Notes: generated by a model from the sequence alone, not told the origin. A DNA stretch of 64,000 bases from Thalassobacillus sp043497085 (GCA_043497085.1 JBIEKI010000001.1); one strand, 5' to 3'. Shown: positions 1 through 8,356, counted from the stretch's first letter. Program-made: numbers and translations.

Positions 1-632
1 AAAAATATAAAAAACTCATTTATAAAGCACCTGGAACCGACTTGGAAGTCGAACTTCCGGAAGGGCATATTTGGAAGGGAGGAGCATCCAAGACGGAAAA
101 AGAGGGGATACCTTTCAATGCCAATATGCCGACCGAAGAGGTGTTCACAGTTCCTCATAAATACGGCGTAAACGGCCAGGTGTCAAGCACGAAGCCGTTG
201 AATTATGGCGGAAACCTGATTGATGACTTTACATTAACTTTCAAAGAAGGAAAAGTTGTTGATTATAAAGCGGAACAAGGAGAAGCTACTTTGAAGCATT
301 TATTGGACACAGATGAGGGTTCCACCCGTCTTGGGGAAATGGCACTCGTACCGAACGAATCGCCAATTTCCCAATCAGGTTTGATTTTCTACAATACCCT
401 CTATGATGAAAATGCTTCCTGTCATTTAGCGTTAGGTAAAGCATATCCAAACAGCTTAGAAGGTGGATCGGATATGAATGAAGAAGAGCTTGATAAGCAC
501 GGGGTAAATGACAGTTTGTCCCATGTGGATTTCATGATGGGATCTGGAGAATTGGATATTGATGGCGTATTGGAAGATGGGACGACAGAAGCGGTCATGC
601 GTAAAGGCAGCTGGGCCATTAAATTTGATTAG
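1..632 (+). CDS. M29-family metallo-aminopeptidase, C-terminal part (5' end outside window)
   Basis: Two-metal aminopeptidase of the AmpS/AmpT (M29) type, cytosolic, removing N-terminal residues from peptides. The reading frame is open from base 3 with no start codon, so the gene begins before the window. What remains aligns with residues from about 206 to the end of the complete paralogue at 43460-44701. It keeps the metal-ligand segments TEEVFT, RLGEMALVPNESPIS, CHLALGKAYP and SHVDFMMG. About half of the protein is visible. The two copies are clearly homologous over the shared part but differ throughout, so they are diverged paralogues and not a recent duplication. A hairpin terminator follows directly. 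Confidence 0.93.
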   Translation, partial: KYKKLIYKAPGTDLEVELPEGHIWKGGASKTEKEGIPFNANMPTEEVFTVPHKYGVNGQVSSTKPLNYGGNLIDDFTLTFKEGKVVDYKAEQGEATLKHLLDTDEGSTRLGEMALVPNESPISQSGLIFYNTLYDENASCHLALGKAYPNSLEGGSDMNEEELDKHGVNDSLSHVDFMMGSGELDIDGVLEDGTTEAVMRKGSWAIKFD

Positions 633-642
633 GTAATAGACA

Positions 643-676
643 AATGCCGGATACAGCATCCGGCATTTTCTTTTTG
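643..676 (+). terminator. Intrinsic terminator of the M29 gene
   Basis: A nine-base-pair stem (atgccggat / atccggcat) with a five-base loop is followed by a T-rich run. It lies 11 bases after the stop codon. Confidence 0.85.
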
Positions 677-789
677 AGCAGGCTTTTAGTAAAGGCATCG
701 TTGATTATCGCTTAGAAAATAGGAGGTTATTTAAAGAAAATGACGAATAGTCTTATTAATGGATTATGAACGGAAGGGTGGAAGGTGCT

Positions 790-1248
790 ATGAAGAAGGC
801 TTCCGTCAGTGTAATAATAATACTTTTATTGTTAATTGCCTGCTCGAGTGAAGCGGAGCAGAAAGAAGTATGGAGCAAGGACGAAACGTTCGAAGTTGAA
901 GACCGGACTTACTATGGAAAAGAAGGTAAATTTGCTATTGTAAAAGAGAATGGTGAAAGTGATGAGGCTGCTTTCCCTGCTGGCCCTCAAGGAAGGTTGT
1001 ACAGTGTTTTTTTCTGGGGTGACCCTGAAGAGCTTATTGGAAAAGAATATACCTTGATCGCTACCCATGAAGAAGCGGATGAATCGATCGAACTTTATAA
1101 AAAGGCTATCAGTGGTAACTCTTTTGAAGATATTTCTGCAGATGCAGCGAGTGGGGCGAAGTTTGGTTTAGATAAGCCAGGCCTGTGGTTAATGGAAGTA
1201 TTAGTGGAAGGCGAAGATTTTGCGAGCTTCATTATTGAAGCAGAATGA
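790..1248 (+). CDS. Small secreted lipoprotein of unknown function
   Basis: About 152 residues. The N-terminus is a lipoprotein signal: MKKAS, a hydrophobic stretch, then the lipobox LIAC, so the mature protein should be lipid-anchored on the outer face of the membrane. I chose the ATG at 790 over the in-frame ATG at 766 because GGAAGGTG lies just upstream and the protein then begins with the signal peptide. The mature part is acidic and has no domain I recognise. It could be a small ligand-binding or envelope protein, but nothing in the sequence fixes a role. A shared hairpin separates it from the convergent hydrolase gene. Confidence 0.75.
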   Translation: MKKASVSVIIILLLLIACSSEAEQKEVWSKDETFEVEDRTYYGKEGKFAIVKENGESDEAAFPAGPQGRLYSVFFWGDPEELIGKEYTLIATHEEADESIELYKKAISGNSFEDISADAASGAKFGLDKPGLWLMEVLVEGEDFASFIIEAE

Positions 1249-1275
1249 AAATCCCCCGCTTGAACGGGGGATTGC
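1249..1275. terminator. Convergent hairpin between lipoprotein and hydrolase genes
   Basis: The stem atcccccg...cgggggat lies between two converging genes and could stop transcription from either side. The T-tract is weak on both strands. Confidence 0.6.
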
Positions 1276-1287
1276 AGAATCGGAGTA

Positions 1288-2160
1288 TCACCAAAGAAAT
1301 TCTGCTATAGATTGGTCAACATCTGAATGTTCATGCAGCCCGGAGTGCGTGGCTGAAGCATCATGAATCACTTCCTGGTGGTAATTGCTTTTTGACACCA
1401 CCTGCTTAATGCCAAGCGCGCTGGATACGCTTACTAGTCCGTCTCCTCCGTCATAGCTTTTTTGTTTCACTACCTTGTCAGCATTTTCTGTTGTATATTT
1501 TCCATCGATCATTCCAGCGATGGCAAGGACTTCAATATCGTCAGGAAAGCTATTTTTACTTCCTATCAACGCCGTCAGTGCCTTCGCATCTTCGCGTAAA
1601 TCGATCAATGCCTCACCGGTATTCATCGCAAAATATTCTTCTTTTTCGATTCCCAGGAAAGGGCTCCCCATGACCACCAGCTTTTCGACATTCGGATACG
1701 TGCCATCGCTCTGGACTAAAAAATTAGCAGAGGCTAAACCTCCCATCGAATGGCCGACCATGTTCATTTGCTGAATTCCAAAATCAGTTTGTAGTTTTCC
1801 CATTATCTCTTGCAGCCAGAATGTCTGCTGATGGAGAGATGCGCGGTTTTTTTCGAAAATCACCTGGATGAAAGGGTGTTTGCTCCCGGAAAAGTCCCCG
1901 CGGATGGAAAGCTTACCCTCAGTAGATACGCGAATGACCATTTCTTTCTGCCCCAATCGTTTTTCCTCGAACCGGTCGAGCATGGTGTTAAAGGATCCTG
2001 GACCTCCTTTAAACCCGTGCACAAATAAAGTAGGGGTGATGTTTGCATTGTCCTGAGAGCTGGTAGGTGTTGAATTTATAAAAAATATGACAGCCCCGAT
2101 GATGAGAGCAGCTGCCAAAATCAGCATCAGCTTATTTTGTTTTGAATAATCTCTCCACAT
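1288..2160 (-). CDS. Membrane-anchored alpha/beta hydrolase (DUF915 type)
   Basis: 290 residues. An N-terminal hydrophobic segment (about residues 11-29) after a basic start suggests a signal anchor with the enzyme facing outward. The alpha/beta-hydrolase features are the oxyanion-loop motif HGFKGG near residue 48, the nucleophile elbow GHSMGG with Ser138, an acidic candidate in YDGGDGLV near residue 240 and a C-terminal His in ATHSGLHEH near residue 272. This pattern fits the DUF915 family of lipase/esterase-like proteins. The natural substrate is unknown. AGAAGTTCCTCC on the plus strand gives a good ribosome-binding site for the ATG at 2160. Confidence 0.85.
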   Translation of the reverse strand: MWRDYSKQNKLMLILAAALIIGAVIFFINSTPTSSQDNANITPTLFVHGFKGGPGSFNTMLDRFEEKRLGQKEMVIRVSTEGKLSIRGDFSGSKHPFIQVIFEKNRASLHQQTFWLQEIMGKLQTDFGIQQMNMVGHSMGGLASANFLVQSDGTYPNVEKLVVMGSPFLGIEKEEYFAMNTGEALIDLREDAKALTALIGSKNSFPDDIEVLAIAGMIDGKYTTENADKVVKQKSYDGGDGLVSVSSALGIKQVVSKSNYHQEVIHDASATHSGLHEHSDVDQSIAEFLW

Positions 2161-2305
2161 AGAAGTTCCTCCTGCTGTGAAACTGATTCTATTTTAATAT
2201 AATTTGCTGTTCTTTCAAATGTATGGCGTCCAATGGAACACTGGGTTTTGATTTCCTTGATTCGGGTAAAGCAAAAATATATCGAATGACAAGGAGTTGT
2301 GTTTT

Positions 2306-2479
2306 ATGACTGGCCCAGAATCTCATTTGACAGGCTTTCAAGCCAACCCCAACGAATTTGGAAAATGCAGCAATTGTGGTAAGTTACTGGCAAGCAAACA
2401 AGAGGAAAAGGTGAAGCTTTGTAAAGAGTGTCAAAAACGACTGGCTCCTGGTGAAGACCGGGATACGGATGGTGAATAA
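2306..2479 (+). CDS. Zinc-ribbon microprotein
   Basis: About 57 residues with two CxxC pairs, CSNC and CKEC, separated by about 17 residues. This is a typical treble-clef or zinc-ribbon spacing, so a structural zinc is likely. The start is the ATG at 2306, because AAGGAG stands eight bases upstream; the TTG at 2297 overlaps that site. It has its own terminator and is not obviously part of an operon. No specific partner can be inferred. Confidence 0.7.
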   Translation: MTGPESHLTGFQANPNEFGKCSNCGKLLASKQEEKVKLCKECQKRLAPGEDRDTDGE

Positions 2480-2497
2480 GAATAATATCCTGACAGA

Positions 2498-2528
2498 AAC
2501 CTCACCCTATTACGGATGAGGTTTTTTT
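2498..2528 (+). terminator. Intrinsic terminator after the zinc-ribbon gene
   Basis: Stem aacctca / tgaggtt followed by seven T. Confidence 0.85.
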
Positions 2529-2601
2529 GGTTTGCAACAGGATCAGATAACTGGTATAGTTCGATATTGTGTTTTTAATTCGTATAATAAAGGAGTTAAC
2601 T

Positions 2602-4119
2602 ATGAATAAAAAAAATTATGGGCATATTGACTGGCCTGTTTTAATTATAAGTGGTGGAGCGCTACTTATTTTTATTTTATTAGCTTTTATAGATTTAACA
2701 ATGGTCTCTGAACTGGTAAGCCAAGGTCTTGTCCTTTCCTCTAACTATTTCGGAGCCTTTTGGCAGCTGTTGATGCTTGCGACCTTCTTTGTCGGTCTCT
2801 GGCTTGCTTTTTCCAAAAAAGGAAAAATCAAAATGGGTGGATTGGATAAACCTGAAATCGGTTTGTGGAAGTGGCTGTCTATTATTATGGCAACTCTACT
2901 TGCTGGTGGCGGTGTATTTTGGGCAGCTGCGGAGCCAATGTATCACTTTTTGACAGTACCACCGGTTCACAGTGGAATCGAAGCGGGCACGACAGAAGCC
3001 ATTAATGCTGCATTGGCACAAAGCTTTATGCACTGGGGCTTTCTTGCCTGGGCGATTTTAGGTACGATTAGTGCCGTTGTAATGATGTATGGGCATTATT
3101 ATAAAGGGATGCCGCTGAAGCCCCGGACGCTTCTCTATCCTATTTTCGGGGAAAAGCTCAGGGATAGTTGGTTCGGTAAGATTATTGATGCCTTTTCGGT
3201 CATTGCGGTTGCAGCAGGTACAATTGGCCCAATCGGCTTTCTTGGAGCGCAGGCTAGTTATGGTTTAAACACGATATTCGGTATTCCGGATACTTTCGGG
3301 ACCCAGCTATCGATTATTATTGCCGTGGTAATCATCTCTACTATTTCAGCGGTTACTGGTTTATACCGCGGGATTCAATGGTTGAGCAGTTTTAATGTCC
3401 GTATGGCGGTTGTATTGATGTTATTTGTACTTTTGTTTGGCCCTGGTGGCTTTATCATTGATTACTTTATTTCTTCTTTTGGTTTTTACGTACAAGAATT
3501 CATTCCGATGAGTACCTTCCGGGCTGATGAAGAATGGTTATTTTTATGGACCGTGTTCTTTTGGGGATGGTTCATCGGTTATGGGCCAATGATGGCTATT
3601 TTAGTAAGCCGGATTTCCCGAGGCAGAACAATCAGAGAGATTATCCTGGCTATTTCTATTATGGCGCCGGTGATTTCGGCCTTTTGGTTCACAGTGCTTG
3701 GCGGGTCAGGGATTTTCTTTGAATTAGAAACAGCAGGTTCTGTATCGGAAGCATTGAATGAAGCAGGGAAACGGGCTGCCATGTTCGCAATTACGGAGCA
3801 GTTCCCGTTAAGCGAAATTATTTCTCCGCTTTTCCTGTTGCTGACTATTTTATTTGTAGTTACCACCAATGATTCGATGTCCTATACGATTGCTATGGCA
3901 GTTACAGGAGAAGGGAATCCGCAAAAGTGGCTTCGGATTTTCTGGTCTGTAGTCATGGGAACATTAGCAGCTATCTTATTATTCATTGGAGAAGGTGGAG
4001 TCGGTGCATTACAATCTTTCATTGTCGTAACCGCTGTACCCGTTTCCCTATTATTACTACCAGTCGTCTGGTTAGCACCAAAGGTAGCTAAGGAAATGGC
4101 TCGCGATCAAAAACTATAA
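2602..4119 (+). CDS. BCCT-family secondary transporter (betaine/choline/carnitine type)
   Basis: About 505 residues with roughly twelve hydrophobic segments, the usual BCCT size. It should be an integral membrane symporter for a quaternary-ammonium or related solute, often used for osmoprotection. The family signature GYGPMMAILVSRISRGRTIRE is present (from residue 326). The start is ATG 2602 with AAAGGAG upstream; the longer frame from 2569 has no such site. The aromatic box in the eighth helix reads FFWGWFIGY (residues 319-327), where well-studied BCCT carriers have FYWAWWISW. Two of the four tryptophans are therefore Phe324 and Tyr327. The substrate may not be glycine betaine. It is followed by a strong terminator and stands alone. 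Confidence 0.92.
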   Translation: MNKKNYGHIDWPVLIISGGALLIFILLAFIDLTMVSELVSQGLVLSSNYFGAFWQLLMLATFFVGLWLAFSKKGKIKMGGLDKPEIGLWKWLSIIMATLLAGGGVFWAAAEPMYHFLTVPPVHSGIEAGTTEAINAALAQSFMHWGFLAWAILGTISAVVMMYGHYYKGMPLKPRTLLYPIFGEKLRDSWFGKIIDAFSVIAVAAGTIGPIGFLGAQASYGLNTIFGIPDTFGTQLSIIIAVVIISTISAVTGLYRGIQWLSSFNVRMAVVLMLFVLLFGPGGFIIDYFISSFGFYVQEFIPMSTFRADEEWLFLWTVFFWGWFIGYGPMMAILVSRISRGRTIREIILAISIMAPVISAFWFTVLGGSGIFFELETAGSVSEALNEAGKRAAMFAITEQFPLSEIISPLFLLLTILFVVTTNDSMSYTIAMAVTGEGNPQKWLRIFWSVVMGTLAAILLFIGEGGVGALQSFIVVTAVPVSLLLLPVVWLAPKVAKEMARDQKL

Positions 4120-4123
4120 TTTA

Positions 4124-4180
4124 GAAAAGGGGCTATCCCATAAGTCTGTAATAGACTAATTGGGGCAGCCCCTTTTCGTT
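4124..4180 (+). terminator. Terminator of the BCCT gene, member of a short repeat family
   Basis: A long stem (aaaaggggct / agcccctttt) with an extended loop. Its left arm, ggggctatcccataag, recurs at 31343 and, in modified and inverted form, at 4440-4493. Confidence 0.8.
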
Positions 4181-4200
4181 ATTGTTGATACCGTAACAGT

Positions 4201-4380
4201 AGGGCTGGGAAACGATTCCCTTTCCGCGGGGAAGACGACAAGTCTCCTCGGGCTTCGCCCTGCGGGAACAGCACGAGTCCAAAGACCCCGGAAGAAAGCG
4301 GTCTGTGCTTTCTGAGGAGGCTGAGGCCGTGCCCGCGGAAAGCGAAGTATTTTGACGAAGCGGTACTTCATATATTGTTG
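4201..4380. repeat. GC-rich palindromic intergenic repeat
   Basis: A roughly 125-base core is bounded by ctttccgcgggg and its inverted partner cccgcggaaagcg. It contains tctcctcgggcttcgccctgcggg. The same building block, more diverged, makes up both halves of the larger elements at 26661-27180 and 60203-60800. Repeats of this kind are common between genes in Bacillaceae. No open frame of significance is present. Confidence 0.75.
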
Positions 4381-4439
4381 AATAAATAAATCCCGAACAA
4401 TTCAATGGAATTTGTTCGGGATTTATTTAAATTATATTC

Positions 4440-4493
4440 TTTTGTCCCGGCCTCTTTTTCATTTTAAAGAGGCTTTGGGACAGCCCCTTGTTT
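4440..4493 (-). repeat. Short terminator-like repeat, inverted copy
   Basis: The reverse complement of this segment matches 31340-31380 closely (caaggggct.tccc..agcctctttaaaatgaaaaa). It folds as a hairpin and can act as a terminator on the minus strand. Confidence 0.6.
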
Positions 4494-4591
4494 TATACTT
4501 TAAGAAAGTTTAACCTTGTTAAAGGATTAAAGTATAAGAAAAACTAAGGCTTTCGCCATAAGGACTTGGCGATAAGCCGAGTTTTTCTAAT
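4494..4591. repeat. 97-base double-hairpin repeat, copy 1
   Basis: Two inverted-repeat arms can be seen: tatacttta...ttaaagtata, and gaaaaact.aggctttcgcc ... ggcgataagccgagtttttc. A second copy lies at 38053-38148 in the same orientation. On the minus strand the second hairpin ends in a T-tract just past the kynB stop codon, so this copy probably also ends kynB transcription. Confidence 0.8.
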
Positions 4592-4592
4592 A

Positions 4593-5213
4593 TTATTTCT
4601 GTTTCAATACCGCACGGACAGGGCTGCCATCAGCTTCTGCCATTTTTAGCGGAAAGGCACTGAGTTCATATTGTCCGGGAACTACGTGATCAAGCACTAA
4701 TCCTTCCAGAATCAGCACATCATTTTCATATAAGCTGTGGTGGGCTTTCAATTCTTTACTTGTTTCTGGATCGACGGAGGGAGTGTCGACCCCGACCAGG
4801 TCGATGCCATTGGCGTGTAAAAACGGACCGAGATCATCACCGAGGACGGTGTAGTCTTCAGGGAAGGCAGTTCGGTCCTTCCAACTGTTAGATTTGAGTA
4901 ACAGTTTAGATACTCCGGAAAAATCAATACCTTTTAAATCCTTCACCCCTACCTTTGATTTTCCTTCGATATTGACCACTATGGTTTGACCATGAAATCT
5001 TTCCAGCGGTAGTTCGGCTATTTTCAACCCTTTATTATCATAATGAAAAGGGGCATCGACATGAGTGCCCGTGTGGTTGCTCATTTTGATGCTGCCGACA
5101 TTGACCGAGCCTGTTTCTTCCATAGACCACGTTAAATGGTAAGCGTATTGCTCATCTCCCGGCCATGGGGGAGTTTGCTGATCCAGCAACATGGAAATAT
5201 CAATGATTTTCAT
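4593..5213 (-). CDS. kynB: Kynurenine formamidase (arylformamidase)
   Basis: 206 residues of the bacterial cyclase/KynB family. It hydrolyses N-formyl-L-kynurenine to kynurenine and formate in tryptophan degradation. The metal motif HTGTHVDAPFH (His47, His51, Asp53, His57) is intact and the length is normal. It lies 12 bases downstream of kynU on the same strand and surely shares its transcript. No tryptophan 2,3-dioxygenase (kynA) is present in the window, so the first step must be encoded elsewhere or kynurenines come from outside. The 97-base repeat at its end can act as terminator. Confidence 0.93.
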   Translation of the reverse strand: MKIIDISMLLDQQTPPWPGDEQYAYHLTWSMEETGSVNVGSIKMSNHTGTHVDAPFHYDNKGLKIAELPLERFHGQTIVVNIEGKSKVGVKDLKGIDFSGVSKLLLKSNSWKDRTAFPEDYTVLGDDLGPFLHANGIDLVGVDTPSVDPETSKELKAHHSLYENDVLILEGLVLDHVVPGQYELSAFPLKMAEADGSPVRAVLKQK

Positions 5214-5225
5214 AATCTAACCTCC

Positions 5226-6506
5226 TTATGCAATAATACCTCGTTCGTTTTCAAACTTCTTGTAGGATTGCTTCTCCATGATTTCCTTTAAGCGCATGAC
5301 CATCTCAAATATATCTTCATAAGATACATACAGGGCGATTGGAGCAAGCCGTATAACATTCGGTGAGCGGAAATCAGGAATGATATGTTCTTCTTTTAAA
5401 GCTTTGCAGACCCTTGCAGCTTCGTCATGTTCAAGGCTGACATGGCCGCCGCGTCGTTCGTTTTCACGAGGGTTCGCAATCGTAAACCCGAAGCCATCCA
5501 GTTCTTGTTCGATCAACTTCATCATGAACTCGGTCTGGTTCAGTGATTTTTTGCGAATATTTTCGATTCCTGCTTCTGTAAATATTTCCAGGGAACCGAT
5601 TAAAGGCGCGGAGCTTAATATGTGCGGTGTACCGATTTGGAAGGCACCTGCTGTTTCTGCCGGTATCAGGGTGTGATCCATATCGAATTGTTTATCCTTT
5701 CGGGAACTGAACCAGCCTGCAAGTCCGGGTGCTTGTCCCAAATGTTTTTCGTGAACAAAAAGTCCGCCGACACCACCTGGGCCACTGTTCAAATATTTAT
5801 ACGTACACCATACAGCGAAATCCACTTCCCACTCATGAAGTTCATGGGGAAGGGCGCCAATGGAGTGAGCTAAATCAAATCCGACGATGATCCCTTTTTC
5901 ATGAGCGGCTTTCGTCAGTTTCTTTATATCAAGGAGCTGGCCGCTGCGGTATAGAACAGAAGGGAGCAGCAGCAGAGCTACATCGTTATTCATCAGCTCG
6001 ATGATTGTATCCTCGTCAAGCGTCCGGCCATCATCGCTTGGCACTTGGATCAGGTGTTGTTCAGGATCCAACCCGTGTAGACGGAGCTGGCTTTTTAAAG
6101 CATAGATATCGGAAGGAAAGTTCAGAGCATCAGCCAAAATCTTCGTCTTTTTCCCTTCTGGTTTGAAAAAGGTGGCCAGCAGTTGATGCAGGTTGGTGGT
6201 GATGGATCCGGTGTTGATTACTTCTTCTTTCTTTGCCCCGATCAGAGGTGCTGTCATTTCACCGAGTTTTTCGGACATGTAATACCATGGCTGTTCCCCT
6301 TCTGTCCAGCCTTCGATCGCATGCTGCTTCCAGTCCTCCAGAGAGGTGAGGAGCGTTTCTTCTGCACGCTTTGATAACAGTCCCAGCGAGTTTCCATCCA
6401 TATATAAAGTTTCTTCTTTTATGTAAAATTCCTTTTTAAAGTGCGCAAGCTTGTCTTGGTTGTCCAGTTCGATCGCATCTTTACGAGTTATGTTTGAATT
6501 GTCCAT
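5226..6506 (-). CDS. kynU: Kynureninase
   Basis: About 426 residues, the usual kynureninase length. It is a PLP-dependent fold-type I enzyme cleaving kynurenine to anthranilate and alanine. TYKYLN carries the PLP lysine (Lys237), and FDLAHSIG (Asp211, His214) is the cofactor-binding segment. The start is the ATG at 6506, with AGGAGG seven bases upstream; the longer open frame to 6575 runs through the promoter. Together with kynB it forms the lower half of the anthranilate branch of tryptophan catabolism. Its own promoter lies just upstream, after the terminator of the MFS gene. Confidence 0.95.
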   Translation of the reverse strand: MDNSNITRKDAIELDNQDKLAHFKKEFYIKEETLYMDGNSLGLLSKRAEETLLTSLEDWKQHAIEGWTEGEQPWYYMSEKLGEMTAPLIGAKKEEVINTGSITTNLHQLLATFFKPEGKKTKILADALNFPSDIYALKSQLRLHGLDPEQHLIQVPSDDGRTLDEDTIIELMNNDVALLLLPSVLYRSGQLLDIKKLTKAAHEKGIIVGFDLAHSIGALPHELHEWEVDFAVWCTYKYLNSGPGGVGGLFVHEKHLGQAPGLAGWFSSRKDKQFDMDHTLIPAETAGAFQIGTPHILSSAPLIGSLEIFTEAGIENIRKKSLNQTEFMMKLIEQELDGFGFTIANPRENERRGGHVSLEHDEAARVCKALKEEHIIPDFRSPNVIRLAPIALYVSYEDIFEMVMRLKEIMEKQSYKKFENERGIIA

Positions 6507-6525
6507 CAAATCGCCTCCTGTATTT

Positions 6526-6562
6526 ATTATAGCTTTTATTTGGAAACGATCCAATCGATCGT
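6526..6562 (-). promoter_or_regulatory. kynUB promoter with overlapping palindrome
   Basis: On the minus strand a -35 TTGGAT (6549-6554) and -10 TATAAT (6526-6531) are 17 bases apart. The inverted repeat ACGATC-N5-GATCGT (6546-6562) covers the -35 box and is a candidate repressor site. The regulator is not identifiable here. Confidence 0.65.
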
Positions 6563-6577
6563 CTATTTCAACCAAAA

Positions 6578-6608
6578 TAAAAAGGGAGATACATCATGTA
6601 TCCCCCTT
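6578..6608 (-). terminator. Terminator of the MFS exporter gene
   Basis: On the minus strand the stem gggggatacat / atgtatctccc is followed by a T-rich tract. It separates the MFS gene from kynUB, so the two are probably separate transcripts. Confidence 0.8.
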
Positions 6609-6616
6609 GATCTTGA

Positions 6617-8065
6617 TCAGGCATCTGGTTTTTCTTGTTTTCTTTGATCTTGTTCTGTCGTCTCTAGTTCTTCATCCGTTGGTGGAGCTGTCTTTTTAAC
6701 GAAAATCGATAATAGTATACCAATGAAAGACAATACGGTAATCACCAGGAATGCCACATTGACCCCGTGAATATCCGGATTAGCTACATCAGGCTGCTGG
6801 GCTGCACTTTGGGCAGTGGATGTCATTACTGTAACAAGAATGGCTGTACCAATCGATGCTGCAATTTGACGCATCGTGTTGCTCATTGCAGCACCGTGCG
6901 GAATCAATTTGTTTGGCAGTTCATTCAATCCTGCAGTTGTAATAGGCATCATCACCATGGATAGACCGAACATCCGAATCGCATACATAACGGTCAAGTA
7001 AACGATAGTTGTCGCAGGATCCAGGAAAGAAAGTGCCAGAGAGGCCCCAGTAATCAGTGTCAGGCCGACAATTCCCAGTAATCGTGCTCCTATCCTATCG
7101 AAGATCCGGCCAGTGATGGGGGACATGAATCCCGAAATCAGGGCACCGGGCAAAAGTACAAGACCTGATTCAAAAGCAGTGAAATCGCGCATATTCTGCA
7201 TATACAACGGGATCAGAGTTTCCGAACCGATAAGCCCCATGAAAGTGATCATGGCAATGATAGTTGTAATGGTAAACGTCCGTAATTTGAATACGCGGAA
7301 TTCGAGCATTGGGTGGTGCATTCGTAATTGCCTGGTAATGAACAATATAAGCGTCAGTAAGCCAATTCCTAGCGCTGATATGGTAATCAAGCTGTCCCAG
7401 CCGTTATTCCCGGCACTGGTAAACCCATAAAGCAGACTTCCAAAACCGATGGAAGACATAATGATGGAAGGGATATCGACCTTCGGGTTTTTCAGCTCGG
7501 TAACATTTTTTAGAATGAAATAGGCGACCGCAATGATGATAACTGCAAGCGGCAAGGTTATTAGAAATAAAGCGCGCCAGGTATAATGTTCGGTAATCCA
7601 GCCTGATAACGCTGGCCCGATTGCTGGTGCAAAGGATATGACCAGTCCAATATACCCCATCGCCGCACCACGGCGGTTAACAGGAAAGATCAATAAAAAC
7701 ACCGTTTGCATCAAGGGCAGCATTACACCAGCCCCAGCCGACTGGATGACCCTCCCCGCCAATAACAGCTGAAAATTAGGCGCAAGCCCTCCGACTATCG
7801 TTCCAAAAGTAAAAACGCTCATGGCAGTAATGAACAGTTGTCTTGTGGTAAATCTCTCTATCAAAAAGGCGCTGATAGGAATCATGATTCCATTGACAAG
7901 CATAAAGACTGTAGTGAGCCACTGTGCTGAGTTGGCTGATACGTTCATTTCATGCATAATCGGAGGAATAGCCGTAATCATAAGTGTTTGGTTAAGAATA
8001 GTAATGAACGAACCTGCAAGCAATAATCCAGCCATTAAAACTTTATTGTAATTCTGATCCGGCAT
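6617..8065 (-). CDS. MFS multidrug exporter, DHA2 (EmrB/QacA) 14-TM type
   Basis: 482 residues, strongly hydrophobic, with about fourteen helices. Typical DHA2 motifs are present: QWLTTVFMLVNGIMIPISAFL, the motif A-like region around RFTTRQLF, and motif C in GYIGLVISFAPAIGPALSGW. These proteins use the proton gradient to expel hydrophobic drugs, dyes or metabolites. It belongs with LmrB/MdrL-like Firmicute exporters, but the substrate cannot be read from sequence. AAAAGGAGGAG gives a strong ribosome-binding site. It lies directly upstream of kynUB on the same strand, but a terminator stands between. Confidence 0.9.
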   Translation of the reverse strand: MPDQNYNKVLMAGLLLAGSFITILNQTLMITAIPPIMHEMNVSANSAQWLTTVFMLVNGIMIPISAFLIERFTTRQLFITAMSVFTFGTIVGGLAPNFQLLLAGRVIQSAGAGVMLPLMQTVFLLIFPVNRRGAAMGYIGLVISFAPAIGPALSGWITEHYTWRALFLITLPLAVIIIAVAYFILKNVTELKNPKVDIPSIIMSSIGFGSLLYGFTSAGNNGWDSLITISALGIGLLTLILFITRQLRMHHPMLEFRVFKLRTFTITTIIAMITFMGLIGSETLIPLYMQNMRDFTAFESGLVLLPGALISGFMSPITGRIFDRIGARLLGIVGLTLITGASLALSFLDPATTIVYLTVMYAIRMFGLSMVMMPITTAGLNELPNKLIPHGAAMSNTMRQIAASIGTAILVTVMTSTAQSAAQQPDVANPDIHGVNVAFLVITVLSFIGILLSIFVKKTAPPTDEELETTEQDQRKQEKPDA

Positions 8066-8356
8066 GAGTTCTCCTCCTTTTCTATCTATCTCAATAACAT
8101 AGTTTCATAGACCAATTATAAAATTATACTGATTTTGACAGTAGGTGACAAATGAAACGCGCTAGGTCAGTGGGAGTCCAATAAGTGATAGTTGTACGAT
8201 TTCAACGGGCCGGAACTATCTTTGCGCTAACTCACCAATAACTAACTGTTTATAGCACCATGTTTTCAAAAGGTCGCCCATTCTTTTTTACCCCTGGTGG
8301 GGGTGAGATATGTTAATCTAGTGATATTGAAAATATTCTGATAAAGGAGCTTTGCC
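8066..8356. other. Divergent intergenic region
   Basis: 291 bases between the MFS exporter and the first GNAT gene. AT-rich promoter-like sequence lies next to both starts and the G/C-tract palindrome at 8289-8304 is present. No open frame or RNA fold that I recognise. Confidence 0.5.
8289..8304 (+). promoter_or_regulatory. G-tract palindrome resembling a CsoR/CstR-family operator
   Basis: TACCCC-TGGT-GGGGGT sits about 50 bases before the GNAT start. CsoR/CstR/FrmR-type repressors bind sites with C-tract and G-tract arms like this. The assignment is by pattern only; no such repressor gene is in the window. Confidence 0.35.

Noticed and set aside
1..632. The left-edge aminopeptidase as a truncated pseudogene
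   Set aside because: The frame is open to the very first bases, so it is only cut by the window edge.
739..768. A nine-codon frame (MTNSLINGL) after AGGAGG, overlapping the start at 766
   Set aside because: Too short and with poor spacing; no sign of a conserved leader peptide. The lipoprotein start at 790 has its own ribosome-binding site.
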